From UBA2821 sp902763335 (GTDB lineage Bacteria > Bacillota > Clostridia > Lachnospirales > Lachnospiraceae), in NCBI GenBank assembly GCA_052066835.1, contig JBQHRJ010000009.1: a stretch of 64,000 bases of DNA; one strand, 5' to 3'. The translations under genes were made by a program, and so were the position numbers. The notes beneath the pieces are model-generated. The model made no database searches. It had not been told where the DNA came from and worked only from the letters and a program-made list of their open reading frames with translations. Below, piece by piece: positions 1 through 8,964 of this stretch. Position 1 is the first letter of the stretch, and every line of letters starts with the position of its first letter.

Positions 1-322
<322 letters not shown>

Positions 323-505
323 GTCCTGTCAGAATAACTTTGGCTATTCCAACTGTTCTTCTTTACTGTTTTAGGAACCATCAATTCTTTTGAATCAATG
401 TTGTTCTCTGAAATTCATTTCGAATTTTCAGGGATGGTTTCTTTCGCTGTTTAGTTATCAATGTTCATGTTCTTCGTTGTTTCCTTTGTCAGTAGCAACT
501 TAAGT

Positions 506-534
506 AGTTTACCACATTTTCAAATCTTTGTCAA
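506..534 (-). promoter_or_regulatory. rrn promoter P3 (nearest 16S)
   Basis: On the minus strand there is TTGACA, a 17-base spacer and TAAACT. It sits about 185 bases upstream of the 16S start. The AT-rich tract upstream (aaaaaaagttg) is shared with the tRNA-Ser promoter and looks like an UP element. Confidence 0.8.
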
Positions 535-598
535 CAACTTTTTTTATTTTTTGAAAGTTTTTATTTTCAACTTGTTACTTTTCTTAAGCAGCTCGTAT

Positions 599-627
599 AT
601 TTTATCACTTTCATTTTCCTTTGTCAA
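599..627 (-). promoter_or_regulatory. rrn promoter P2
   Basis: TTGACA, 17-base spacer, TAAAAT on the minus strand. Its surroundings (ACTTTCAAAAAA upstream tract, GATAAAATAT and the AGCTGCTTAA that follows) repeat those of P1, 92 bases away, so the promoters look like tandem duplicates. Confidence 0.85.
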
Positions 628-690
628 GGACTTTTTTATTTTTTTGAAAGTTTTTATTTCTCTCAACCGCTTCATTTAAGCAGCTTGGAT

Positions 691-719
691 ATTTTATCAT
701 TTCAACTTCCTTTTGTCAA
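691..719 (-). promoter_or_regulatory. rrn promoter P1 (most distal)
   Basis: TTGACA, 17-base spacer, TAAAAT on the minus strand, followed by CCAAGCTGCTTAAATG. It is the furthest upstream of three regularly spaced consensus promoters feeding the 16S gene. Confidence 0.85.
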
Positions 720-783
720 GAACTTTTTTTCATTTTTTATTTATCCAAAAATTAAAGTGAAAAAAATAACAAATAGGAAAAAC

Positions 784-870
784 GGAGAAAGAGGGATTTG
801 AACCCTCGCGCCGCGCAAACGACCTACACCCTTAGCAGGGGCGCCTCTTCAGCCTCTTGAGTATTTCTCC
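784..870 (-). tRNA. tRNA-Ser (anticodon GCT)
   Basis: The 87-base reverse complement folds as a class II tRNA: acceptor GGAGAAA pairs with TTTCTCC, the anticodon loop is CTGCTAA (anticodon GCT, reading AGC/AGU) and a long variable arm (TAGGTCGTTTGCGCGGCGC) is present as expected for serine. It has its own promoter at 921-949. No clear hairpin terminator separates it from the rrn promoters, so read-through into the rrn operon is possible. The 3' CCA is not encoded. Confidence 0.95.
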
Positions 871-920
871 AAATTCTGAATTACATAGTTATTTCCTATT
901 TGATTTATGACGCAAATAGT

Positions 921-949
921 ATTATACATACCATTATGCTGTTTGTCAA
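921..949 (-). promoter_or_regulatory. tRNA-Ser promoter
   Basis: Perfect consensus on the minus strand: TTGACA, 17 bases, TATAAT, about 50 bases upstream of the tRNA. The -35 box overlaps the last codons of plsC. Confidence 0.85.
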
Positions 950-1650
950 CAACTTTCTTTAATTTTATTTTCTATTCTTTTCTTTACTTCTTTTGCTATG
1001 TCCACAGTCTTCATATCTTTATACTCTTCATAGGTTATTGGTGGAAGATATGATATGCTTACGGTAACTCTTTTTATAGAATGATTGTCAAACACCTTAT
1101 ATGAATCCATAATGGCAACAGGAACTATCGGAGCCTTTGCTTTTACTGCACTCTTAAAGCTGCCTCCTTTAAACGGTAAAAGATTGTTTTTATCTCTGCT
1201 TCTTGTACCCTCTGCAAATATTACATAGTTTCTGCCGCTTCTTACTTCCTGTATAACATTTATTATAAGTTTCATTGACTGCTTTATATCTCCCCTGTCT
1301 ATCATTTTTACATCAAGAACAGATAATATCTTTCTGAGCGGTCTGACTTTGTCTATTTCTTTCTTTATTACAAATGTAATAGGCTTATCACATGTATCAA
1401 TCATTACTAACGCATCAAAAAGTCCCTGATGATTCGGAAACATTACAAATCCGTTTTCTTCAGGTATATTTTCCAGACCTTCACAGTGTATATCCACATT
1501 TGCTGATTTATTTATACTTTTTACTATGTCACGAACAATGTTGTATTTTTCACTTTCTGTGTAAGATGAACTATCATATTTACATAATTTTCTATGCCAG
1601 AAAGGAACTCTGTAGAATTTTTTCAATATCAACATTATTATTCTTTCCAT
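946..1650 (-). CDS. plsC: 1-acyl-sn-glycerol-3-phosphate acyltransferase (PlsC family)
   Basis: A 234-residue lysophospholipid acyltransferase. It should transfer an acyl chain to lysophosphatidic acid to give phosphatidic acid, at the inner face of the membrane. The HX4D catalytic motif is seen as NHQGLFD (73-79; H74, D79), with the substrate-binding FAEGTR at 145-150 and the PIVPVAI block near 174. No strong transmembrane segment is obvious beyond the hydrophobic N-terminus. The ATG at 1650 has GAGAGGA upstream; a second ATG at residue 6 is possible. It follows fumB by 6 bases, so the three genes at 946-3043 probably form one operon although their functions are not linked. Confident in the family, less so in the exact acyl acceptor. 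Confidence 0.88.
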   Translation of the reverse strand: MERIIMLILKKFYRVPFWHRKLCKYDSSSYTESEKYNIVRDIVKSINKSANVDIHCEGLENIPEENGFVMFPNHQGLFDALVMIDTCDKPITFVIKKEIDKVRPLRKILSVLDVKMIDRGDIKQSMKLIINVIQEVRSGRNYVIFAEGTRSRDKNNLLPFKGGSFKSAVKAKAPIVPVAIMDSYKVFDNHSIKRVTVSISYLPPITYEEYKDMKTVDIAKEVKKRIENKIKESC

Positions 1651-1656
1651 AATTAC

Positions 1657-2187
1657 TTAATTCCTCTCATATAAATTATTTCCATCACAATCTATTACAA
1701 CTATTGCCGGAAAATTTTCAACTTCAAGCTTTCGTATTGCCTCTGTTCCTAAATCATCATAGGCTATTACCGTGCTTTTCTTAATTGATTTTGAAAGCAG
1801 TGCGCCTGCTCCGCCAATGGATGCAAAATATACCGCATTATTTCTCTTTATTGCATCTATTACCTCTTTTGACCTTTTTCCCTTTCCAATCATGCCTTTA
1901 AGCCCCATGTCAAGAAGCTGTGGTGCATATTTGTCCATTCTGCTTGCAGTAGTAGGGCCTGCTGATCCTATGACTCTTCCCTCTCTTGCCGGTGACGGTC
2001 CCATATAGTATATAATGTTATTTTCCATATCTACAGGCAGATTTTCACCATTTTTTATCGCTTCATACATACGCTTATGTGCAGCGTCCCTCGCTGTATA
2101 TATTGTACCTGTTATAAAAACAAAATCTCCTGCATGTAATTTTTTTGTTATGTCCTCTGTGAGAGGTGTATTTATATTTATATCCAT
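1657..2187 (-). CDS. fumB: Fumarate hydratase, class I, beta subunit
   Basis: A 176-residue C-terminal-type subunit of the two-component [4Fe-4S] fumarase/tartrate dehydratase family (Fum_C domain), which interconverts fumarate and malate. Recognisable blocks are TARDAAHKR (31-39), GPTTASRMD (77-85) and KGMIGKG (97-103). The length is normal for a split beta subunit. It lies 13 bases downstream of the alpha subunit gene with its own AGGAG site. The pair could in principle be an L(+)-tartrate dehydratase, but with no tartrate genes nearby fumarase is more likely. Confidence 0.9.
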   Translation of the reverse strand: MDININTPLTEDITKKLHAGDFVFITGTIYTARDAAHKRMYEAIKNGENLPVDMENNIIYYMGPSPAREGRVIGSAGPTTASRMDKYAPQLLDMGLKGMIGKGKRSKEVIDAIKRNNAVYFASIGGAGALLSKSIKKSTVIAYDDLGTEAIRKLEVENFPAIVVIDCDGNNLYERN

Positions 2188-2200
2188 TTTTTATCTCCTG

Positions 2201-3043
2201 CTATATTTCCCTTGTTATGTGTCTGTTTACATGGCAACATATATTTACTGCTACCGGAAGTCCGGCTATATGTGTCGGATATGTCTCTACGTTTACTGCA
2301 AATGCTGTATTTCGTCCGCCTAATCCTGCCGGTCCTATGTCAAGTTCATTTATTTTTTCAAGCATTTCTTTCTCAAGTTCTTCTACATATCCTATATCAG
2401 AGTGTTTTCCTGCCTCTCTCGTCAACGCTTTTTTTGCCAAAATTGCACATTTTTCAAATGTTCCGCCTATTCCTACACCTATGACCATTGGTGGACAGGC
2501 ATTAGGACCTGCATCCTTTACCGCTGACAATATTGCGTTTTTTACACCTTCTATTCCATCGGCTGGTTTTAACATGTACATCTTGCTCATATTTTCACTT
2601 CCAAATCCTTTAGGAGCCAGTGTAAGTTTTATTTTGTCACCTTCAACTATGTTGTAATGTATTACCGCCGGTGTATTATCTTTTGTATTTTCCCTGATTA
2701 TCGGATCATTTACGACTGATTTTCTAAGATATCCGTCCACATATCCTCTTCTCACGCCTTCATTTATGGCATCCGTAATATTTCCTCCGGTCAAATGAAC
2801 ATCCTGACCTATCTCTGCAAATATTACAGCCATTCCTGTATCCTGACATATCGGAATCATATCTTCTCCTGCTATTTGAAGATTTTCCTTTAACTGACCG
2901 AGTATTTTTTTTCCAATTTCAGATGTCTCCGTCTCCATCGCATTATTATATGCATTTTTCATGTCATCAGAAAGAAAATGATTTACACTTATACACATCT
3001 CCTTTATGGTTTCGGATACTTTATCCACATTTACTTCTCTCAT
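2201..3043 (-). CDS. fumA: Fumarate hydratase, class I, alpha subunit
   Basis: A 280-residue N-terminal-type subunit of class I (iron-sulfur) fumarase. It carries the cysteines expected to hold the oxygen-sensitive [4Fe-4S] cluster: C66 in PICQDTG, C183 in GPNACPP and C269/C270 near the end (NICCH). The GLGGRNTAF block at 241-249 is typical of the family. It starts at an ATG with a GGAGG site 6 bases upstream and is the first gene of the fumA-fumB-plsC set, separated from gyrA by a strong terminator. An oxygen-labile fumarase fits an anaerobe. Confidence 0.92.
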   Translation of the reverse strand: MREVNVDKVSETIKEMCISVNHFLSDDMKNAYNNAMETETSEIGKKILGQLKENLQIAGEDMIPICQDTGMAVIFAEIGQDVHLTGGNITDAINEGVRRGYVDGYLRKSVVNDPIIRENTKDNTPAVIHYNIVEGDKIKLTLAPKGFGSENMSKMYMLKPADGIEGVKNAILSAVKDAGPNACPPMVIGVGIGGTFEKCAILAKKALTREAGKHSDIGYVEELEKEMLEKINELDIGPAGLGGRNTAFAVNVETYPTHIAGLPVAVNICCHVNRHITREI

Positions 3044-3065
3044 TATTAACCTCCGTTTATACTTT

Positions 3066-3090
3066 AAAAGGGTGTTAGAAACACCCTTTT
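3066..3090 (-). terminator. Terminator of gyrA
   Basis: A perfect 11-base-pair stem (AAAAGGGTGTT / AACACCCTTTT) with a 3-base loop, flanked by A and T runs so that it can work in either direction. It separates gyrA from fumA. Confidence 0.9.
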
Positions 3091-3099
3091 AATTATTAA

Positions 3100-5613
3100 T
3101 TACTGTTCTGTTTTATCTTCTTCGATGTTTTCACCGGTATTTTCTTCATCAGATTCCTCATTATTTGAAATCTTTTCTCTTACCTTTGCAATGCTTACAA
3201 TCTTTTCATTGTTATCAGACAGATTCATAAGTTTTACACCCGATGTTATTCTGCTGAGTTTTGAAACATCATTTGCACATATCTGGATTATGGTTCCCTT
3301 GTTGGTAATAAGCATTATTTCATGATCTTCATTAACAGCCTTTGTTCCCACAACATAACCTGTCTTGTCTGTTATCTTATAACACTTGACACCTTTTCCA
3401 CCTCTGTGCTGGTTGGTAAATTCGTCTATGGATGTTCTCTTTCCTATACCGTTTTCCGTAACTATAAGCAGAGATTCTCCCTGGGTATTGTGCTGCATGG
3501 CAACAACTTCATCTCCCGGCTCAAGATTCATTCCGATAACACCCATTGAAGTACGTCCTGTAGTTCTCACGTCATTTTCATTGAATCTTATACAATGACC
3601 GAATTTGGTTACCAAAAATACATCTCTCTGATTATTTGTTGTTTTTACCTCAATAAGTTTATCATCATCCTTGAGACTGATTGCCTGAATACCTTTCTTT
3701 CGTATATGAGAATATTCCATGATAGAGGTTTTCTTTACTATACCGTTCTTTGTAGCCATGAACAGATATTTCTCATCATCGAATTCCTTAATTGGTATTA
3801 TTGCTGTTATCTTTTCATCAGGATTTAACTGAAGAAGATTTATTATAGCTGTACCTCTGGCTGTTCTTCCTGCTTCCGGTATTTCATATGCCTTAAGCTT
3901 GTATACTTTACCTGTGTTAGTAAAGAACATGATATAATGATGGGTTGTAGTCATTAAAAGATCCTGAATGAAATCATTTTCAATGGTCTGCATACCCTTT
4001 ATTCCTTTTCCACCACGGTTCTGGCTTCGGAAGTTATCAACAGTCATTCTCTTTATGTATCCGAGATTTGTTCTTGCAATTACAGTGTTTTCCACAGGAA
4101 TTAAATCCTCCATGGAAATATCATACTCATCAAATCCTATGGATGTTCTTCTGTCATCACCGAATTTGTCTGAAATCACCTGTATTTCTTCTCTTATGAC
4201 AAGAAGGAGTTTATTTTCATCAGCAAGTATTGCCTTATATTCTGCAATCTTCACCAGAAGTTCCTTATATTCATTCTCAAGTTTTTCTCTTTCGAGACCT
4301 GTAAGAGCTCTGAGTCTCATGTCAACGATAGCCTGTGCCTGAACATCTGTGAGTGAAAATCTCTCTATGAGACCTTCTTTAGCTATCTGTGTTGTTTTTG
4401 ATCCTCTGATTATTCTGATTACTTCATCAATATTATCAAGGGCAATCATTAATCCCTGTAATATATGTGCTCTCTCCTCAGCTTTGTTAAGATCATACTG
4501 TGTTCTTCTTGTCACTACTTCTTTCTGGTGATCAAGATATAGATTTAACATCTGATAGAGATTCAGTACTCTAGGCTGGTTATTAACCAGTGCGAGCATT
4601 ATAACTCCAAATGTATCCTGAAGCTGGGTATGCTTGTATAAATGATTCAGAACTATGTTTGGATTTACATCCCTTCTCAGTTCTATAACCATTCTCATAC
4701 CTTCTTTGTCTGATTCGTCACGCAAATCAGTTATTCCTTCAACTCTTTTATCTTTTACAAGTTCTGCAATTTTTTCTATGAGTTTTGCCTTATTGACCAT
4801 GTATGGAAGTTCGGTTACAACTATTCTGTTTTTTCCATTTTCCATAGGCTCGATATTTGTTACGGCACGTACTACTATTTTACCACGTCCGCTGCGGTAT
4901 GCTTCTTCGATACCTCTTGTTCCGATAATCATACCACCTGTAGGGAAATCAGGTCCTTTGACAATTTCTAAGATTTCCTCAAGATTTGTTTCCCTATGTT
5001 CATTTACATGATTATCTATTATTTTTATTATTGCATTTATTACTTCGACAAGATTGTGTGGAGGAATGTTTGTAGCCATTCCTACTGCAATTCCGCTTGT
5101 TCCATTTACCAGAAGGTTCGGATATCTTGATGGAAGAACTGTAGGCTCCTTCTCTGTCTCATCAAAGTTTGGTACAAAATCAACTGTGTCTTTATTTATA
5201 TCCGCAAGCATCTGCATTGATATTTTACTGAGTCTTGCCTCAGTGTATCGCATCGCAGCCGCACCGTCACCGTCCACTGAACCAAAGTTTCCGTGCCCGT
5301 CAACCAGAGGATATCTTGTTGACCACTCCTGTGCAAGATTTACAAGTGCTCCATATATCGAACTGTCACCGTGAGGATGGTATTTACCCATTGTATCACC
5401 GACAATACGGGCACATTTTCTGTGCGGTTTGTCCGGCGTATTGCTCAGCTCAATCATAGAATACAGAACTCTTCTCTGAACAGGTTTAAGACCATCCCTT
5501 ACATCCGGAAGTGCTCTTGCAGCTATTACGCTCATGGCATAATCTATATAAGATTTTTCCATTGTCTTTTTTAAATCAACTTCATGAATCTTATCAAATA
5601 TATTTTCATCCAT
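3100..5613 (-). CDS. gyrA: DNA gyrase subunit A
   Basis: An 837-residue GyrA that breaks and rejoins DNA in the A2B2 gyrase, introducing negative supercoils. The catalytic tyrosine is Y123 in MRYTEARLSK. The quinolone-contact helix reads HGDSSIYG (81-88): Ser84 is present, but the position usually held by an acidic residue is Gly88. The C-terminal beta-pinwheel has a GyrA-box-like QNRGGKG and a repeat QHRGGKG, which argues for gyrase rather than topoisomerase IV ParC. The protein ends in an acidic tail (ESDEENTGENIEEDKTEQ). It lies directly downstream of gyrB in the origin cluster and ends at a strong terminator. Confidence 0.98.
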   Translation of the reverse strand: MDENIFDKIHEVDLKKTMEKSYIDYAMSVIAARALPDVRDGLKPVQRRVLYSMIELSNTPDKPHRKCARIVGDTMGKYHPHGDSSIYGALVNLAQEWSTRYPLVDGHGNFGSVDGDGAAAMRYTEARLSKISMQMLADINKDTVDFVPNFDETEKEPTVLPSRYPNLLVNGTSGIAVGMATNIPPHNLVEVINAIIKIIDNHVNEHRETNLEEILEIVKGPDFPTGGMIIGTRGIEEAYRSGRGKIVVRAVTNIEPMENGKNRIVVTELPYMVNKAKLIEKIAELVKDKRVEGITDLRDESDKEGMRMVIELRRDVNPNIVLNHLYKHTQLQDTFGVIMLALVNNQPRVLNLYQMLNLYLDHQKEVVTRRTQYDLNKAEERAHILQGLMIALDNIDEVIRIIRGSKTTQIAKEGLIERFSLTDVQAQAIVDMRLRALTGLEREKLENEYKELLVKIAEYKAILADENKLLLVIREEIQVISDKFGDDRRTSIGFDEYDISMEDLIPVENTVIARTNLGYIKRMTVDNFRSQNRGGKGIKGMQTIENDFIQDLLMTTTHHYIMFFTNTGKVYKLKAYEIPEAGRTARGTAIINLLQLNPDEKITAIIPIKEFDDEKYLFMATKNGIVKKTSIMEYSHIRKKGIQAISLKDDDKLIEVKTTNNQRDVFLVTKFGHCIRFNENDVRTTGRTSMGVIGMNLEPGDEVVAMQHNTQGESLLIVTENGIGKRTSIDEFTNQHRGGKGVKCYKITDKTGYVVGTKAVNEDHEIMLITNKGTIIQICANDVSKLSRITSGVKLMNLSDNNEKIVSIAKVREKISNNEESDEENTGENIEEDKTEQ

Positions 5614-5663
5614 ATTTGTTTTTCCTTTCCTTGAAGTAACTTTGTTTTCATTCTACATTTTGA

Positions 5664-7589
5664 TTATATATCAAGGTTTGAAACGTATTTTGCATTTGCC
5701 TCAATAAATTCTCTTCTCGGCTCAACCTGATCACCCATAAGTGTGGTAAATGTCAGGTCAATGTCAGACTGAGAATCCTCATCTATCTTGACTTTTAACA
5801 AAATTCTCTTTTCAGGATCCATTGTTGTATCCCACAACTGCTCAGCATCCATTTCTCCGAGTCCTTTATATCGCTGGATTTTATTATTGTTATCTCTGCC
5901 TATTTCAGTGAGAATATCATTGAGTTCTTCATCACTGTAAGCATACCATACACCTTTATTCTTCGTAACCTGATATAAAGGTGGCTGTGCCAGATATACG
6001 TGTCCCTGTTTTATAAGATCCGGCATAAATCTGTAGAAGAATGTCAGCAGTAATGTTGCAATATGTGCTCCATCCACGTCGGCATCCGTCATTATTATTA
6101 TTTTGTTATATCTTAATTTTGAAATATCAAAATCTTCATGTATACCTGTTCCGAATGCTGTTATCATGGCTTTTATCTCAGCATTTCCAAGTATTCTGTC
6201 GAGTCTTGCTTTTTCAACGTTGAGAATCTTTCCTCTTAACGGAAGTATAGCCTGAGTTGCCCTCGATCTGGCAGTCTTTGCCGAACCACCTGCGGAATCT
6301 CCCTCGACTATATATATTTCACAGTTTTCAGGATTCTTGTCGGAACAGTCAGCAAGTTTTCCCGGTAAAGATGTTCCCTCGAGAGCTGTTTTTCTTCTCG
6401 TTAAATCTCTCGCTTTTCTCGCTGCATCCCTTGCTCTCTGCGATAATATGGATTTCTCGCATATTGTCTTTGCTATAGCCGGATTCTGCTCAAGGAAATA
6501 TGTGAGCTGTTCACTTACAATGCTGTCAACGGCTCCTCGTGCCTCACTGTTTCCAAGTTTCTGCTTAGTCTGTCCCTCAAACTGCGGCTCAGATATCTTG
6601 ATACTTACAACAACTGTAAGTCCCTCTCTTATATCTTCACCTGCAAGATTTGACTCACTGTCTTTTAAAAGTTTATTCGTTCTCGCATAATCATTTATAA
6701 CTTTTGTGAGTGAACGTTTAAATCCTTCTATGTGTGTACCACCTTCAGGTGTGTTGATATTATTTACAAATCCATGTATATTCTCGGTGTATGAATCATT
6801 GTGCTGCATGGCAACTTCAACAACTACACCGTCTTTCACTCCTTCACAATATATAACATTATCATATAAAGGCTGTTTTCCCTTATTGAGATAATCAACA
6901 AATTCCTTGATTCCTCCCTCATAGTGGAAAACTTTTTCCTGTTTATTTTCTCTCTCATCTCTTAAGATAATTCTAATATTTTTTGTCAGGAAAGCCATCT
7001 CACGTACTCTGTGTTTTAAAACATCGTAGTCATATACTGTTTCTTCAAATATGGTTTTGTCCGGTAAAAATGTAACTTCCGTTCCTGTCTTATCCTCAGG
7101 ACATTCACCGACAACCTTAAGCGGATACATTACATGTCCTCTCTCATATCTCTGTTTATGTATCTTACCATCTCTGTAAACCGTAACTTCAAGCCATTCG
7201 GAAAGTGCATTTACAACTGAAGCACCAACTCCGTGGAGTCCGCCTGATACTTTGTATCCTCCACCTCCGAATTTTCCGCCGGCGTGAAGGATAGTAAACA
7301 CAACCTCAACAGCCGGTTTTCCTGCCTTTTTATTTATGTCTACAGGTATTCCTCTTCCGTTATCCTTTACTGTTATTGAATTATCTTCATTTATCTGGAC
7401 ATCAATTTCTGTACAATATCCTGCCAAAGCTTCATCTATTGAGTTATCTACTATTTCGTATACAAGATGATGTAAACCTCTTGAAGATGTACTTCCGATA
7501 TACATACCCGGTCTTTTTCTTACAGCCTCTAATCCTTCCAGAATCTGTATTTGATTGGCATCATATCCACTTTCCATTCCTGTACTCAT
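5664..7589 (-). CDS. gyrB: DNA gyrase subunit B
   Basis: A 641-residue GyrB, the ATPase subunit of gyrase. The GHKL ATP-binding domain is at the N-terminus, with E45 and N49 in HLVYEIVDNS and the GGGGYKVSGGLHGVG lid. The TOPRIM domain has EGDSAGG, PLRGKILN and DADVDGAHI, and the C-terminal QRYKGLGEM block contacts GyrA. The length is usual for Gram-positive GyrB. The ATG at 7589 follows an AAGGAGA site. It sits between recF and gyrA, 50 bases from gyrA, in the usual dnaA-dnaN-yaaA-recF-gyrB-gyrA order. Confidence 0.98.
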   Translation of the reverse strand: MSTGMESGYDANQIQILEGLEAVRKRPGMYIGSTSSRGLHHLVYEIVDNSIDEALAGYCTEIDVQINEDNSITVKDNGRGIPVDINKKAGKPAVEVVFTILHAGGKFGGGGYKVSGGLHGVGASVVNALSEWLEVTVYRDGKIHKQRYERGHVMYPLKVVGECPEDKTGTEVTFLPDKTIFEETVYDYDVLKHRVREMAFLTKNIRIILRDERENKQEKVFHYEGGIKEFVDYLNKGKQPLYDNVIYCEGVKDGVVVEVAMQHNDSYTENIHGFVNNINTPEGGTHIEGFKRSLTKVINDYARTNKLLKDSESNLAGEDIREGLTVVVSIKISEPQFEGQTKQKLGNSEARGAVDSIVSEQLTYFLEQNPAIAKTICEKSILSQRARDAARKARDLTRRKTALEGTSLPGKLADCSDKNPENCEIYIVEGDSAGGSAKTARSRATQAILPLRGKILNVEKARLDRILGNAEIKAMITAFGTGIHEDFDISKLRYNKIIIMTDADVDGAHIATLLLTFFYRFMPDLIKQGHVYLAQPPLYQVTKNKGVWYAYSDEELNDILTEIGRDNNNKIQRYKGLGEMDAEQLWDTTMDPEKRILLKVKIDEDSQSDIDLTFTTLMGDQVEPRREFIEANAKYVSNLDI

Positions 7590-7618
7590 TTTGTATCTCC
7601 TTTCTTACTTCTGCTTTT

Positions 7619-8716
7619 TTATAGTGATGTACATAAATTGACTGTTCCATTTTCAACTTTATATACTTTTTTTGCGTCAATCTTACTTTCAATAAATTCA
7701 TCAAGACCGGTACATGTTATTATTGTCTGTATTCCCTCCAGCCCGTTTAATAACTGGTTTTGTCTGTTACTGTCAAGTTCTGACATAACATCATCCAGTA
7801 AAAGTACCGGAACATCATTTATCATCTTCTTTACCAGTTCAATTTCTGATAACTTAAGTGATAATGCACATGTTCTGTGCTGTCCGCGGCTTCCAAACTT
7901 TCTCATATCAACATCTTTTACAAAAAATGCCATATCATCTCTGTGAGGTCCACATGATGTACTCTTTGTATATATATCCCTTTCCCTGTTTGCAGCAATC
8001 TTTGATTCAAATTCATCTGCACTCACGTTAGGCTCATATATCAGATTCATTTCTTCTTTTTTTCCGGACAGTTTATAGTGTATATCCTTTATTATTCCAT
8101 GTATGTCTTTTATAAATTCTTCCCGCCTTTTTATAATTTTAATCCCAAAATCACATAATTGGCAATCCCAAACATCAAGGGTATCTTGTAATGATTTGTC
8201 AAAATTAAAATGAATGTCTTTTAAAAGCTTGTTTCTCTGCTCTAGAATTTTATTGTAATTTATAAGATTATATAAATATATTTTATCTAATTGGCTTAAT
8301 TCCATGTCAATAAACTTTCTTCTCTCCGAAGGTCCGTTTTTTATAATATTTAAATCTTCAGGAGAAAAAAATATTATGTTGACTATGCCAAATAATTCTG
8401 AACTTTTCTTTAAAGGTATGCCATTGACGGCAATACCTTTAGTTTTATTTTTCTTTAAATGCATATCTATACGATGTGTAATGCCATCCTTTTCAACAAA
8501 CATTTTTATGTGTGATTCATCGCAGCCAAACCGGATTATATCACGGTCACGACTGCTTTTATGTGACTTTGTTGTTCCACACACATATATTGATTCGAGA
8601 ATATTGGTTTTTCCCTGGGCATTATCACCGTATAATATATTTGTTCCGGAATCAAAATCCATATTCAGATGATTGTAATTTCTATAATCGCTTAATTCAA
8701 TGGATTTAACTATCAT
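7619..8716 (-). CDS. recF: DNA replication and repair protein RecF
   Basis: A 365-residue SMC-like ATPase that helps load RecA at gaps and stalled forks. The Walker A motif is GDNAQGKTN (30-38), the ABC-type signature region lies around FGSRGQHRTCALSLKLSE, and the Walker B is VLLLDDVMSELD with the conserved D-loop. Length and ends match the family. It starts 3 bases after the yaaA stop, so translation is probably coupled, and it precedes gyrB. Confidence 0.97.
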   Translation of the reverse strand: MIVKSIELSDYRNYNHLNMDFDSGTNILYGDNAQGKTNILESIYVCGTTKSHKSSRDRDIIRFGCDESHIKMFVEKDGITHRIDMHLKKNKTKGIAVNGIPLKKSSELFGIVNIIFFSPEDLNIIKNGPSERRKFIDMELSQLDKIYLYNLINYNKILEQRNKLLKDIHFNFDKSLQDTLDVWDCQLCDFGIKIIKRREEFIKDIHGIIKDIHYKLSGKKEEMNLIYEPNVSADEFESKIAANRERDIYTKSTSCGPHRDDMAFFVKDVDMRKFGSRGQHRTCALSLKLSEIELVKKMINDVPVLLLDDVMSELDSNRQNQLLNGLEGIQTIITCTGLDEFIESKIDAKKVYKVENGTVNLCTSL

Positions 8717-8719
8717 ATT

Positions 8720-8932
8720 TTAATCTTCAGATACAAGAACTTTTTCGCCATTATATTCAATAATGTCACCTGCTCTTAGTTTCTTTCCTCTCTGATATTC
8801 TGTCTCACCATTTACTTTTACTTCTCCGTTTACAATGACTATCTTAGCTTCCACTCCGGATTCAACAAGGTTCATGGCCTTTAAAGCCTGACCGAGTTTT
8901 ATATATTCTTCTCTCAGAATTATCTTTTCCAT
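8720..8932 (-). CDS. yaaA: S4-domain RNA-binding protein YaaA
   Basis: A 70-residue protein consisting of one S4 RNA-binding fold (EYIKLGQALKAMNLVESG...VNGEVKVNGE...GDIIEYNG). In Firmicutes this small gene always sits between dnaN and recF, as here. It is thought to bind structured RNA, possibly the ribosome; its exact role is not known. Confidence 0.92.
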   Translation of the reverse strand: MEKIILREEYIKLGQALKAMNLVESGVEAKIVIVNGEVKVNGETEYQRGKKLRAGDIIEYNGEKVLVSED

Positions 8933-8964
8933 CTATTTCATCATGCCTTTCCAACAAATATCAA

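Noticed and set aside
461..679. A 72-codon open frame, very Phe/Leu/Ser-rich
   Set aside because: It is the antisense of T-rich rrn promoter repeats; no ribosome site.
2166..2657. A 163-codon plus-strand frame opposite the fumarase genes
   Set aside because: Antisense of fumA, which carries clear cluster cysteines and family motifs.
3125..5574. Many plus-strand open frames opposite gyrA (up to 124 codons)
   Set aside because: They are shadows of a long conserved gene and have poor, hydrophobic composition without ribosome sites.
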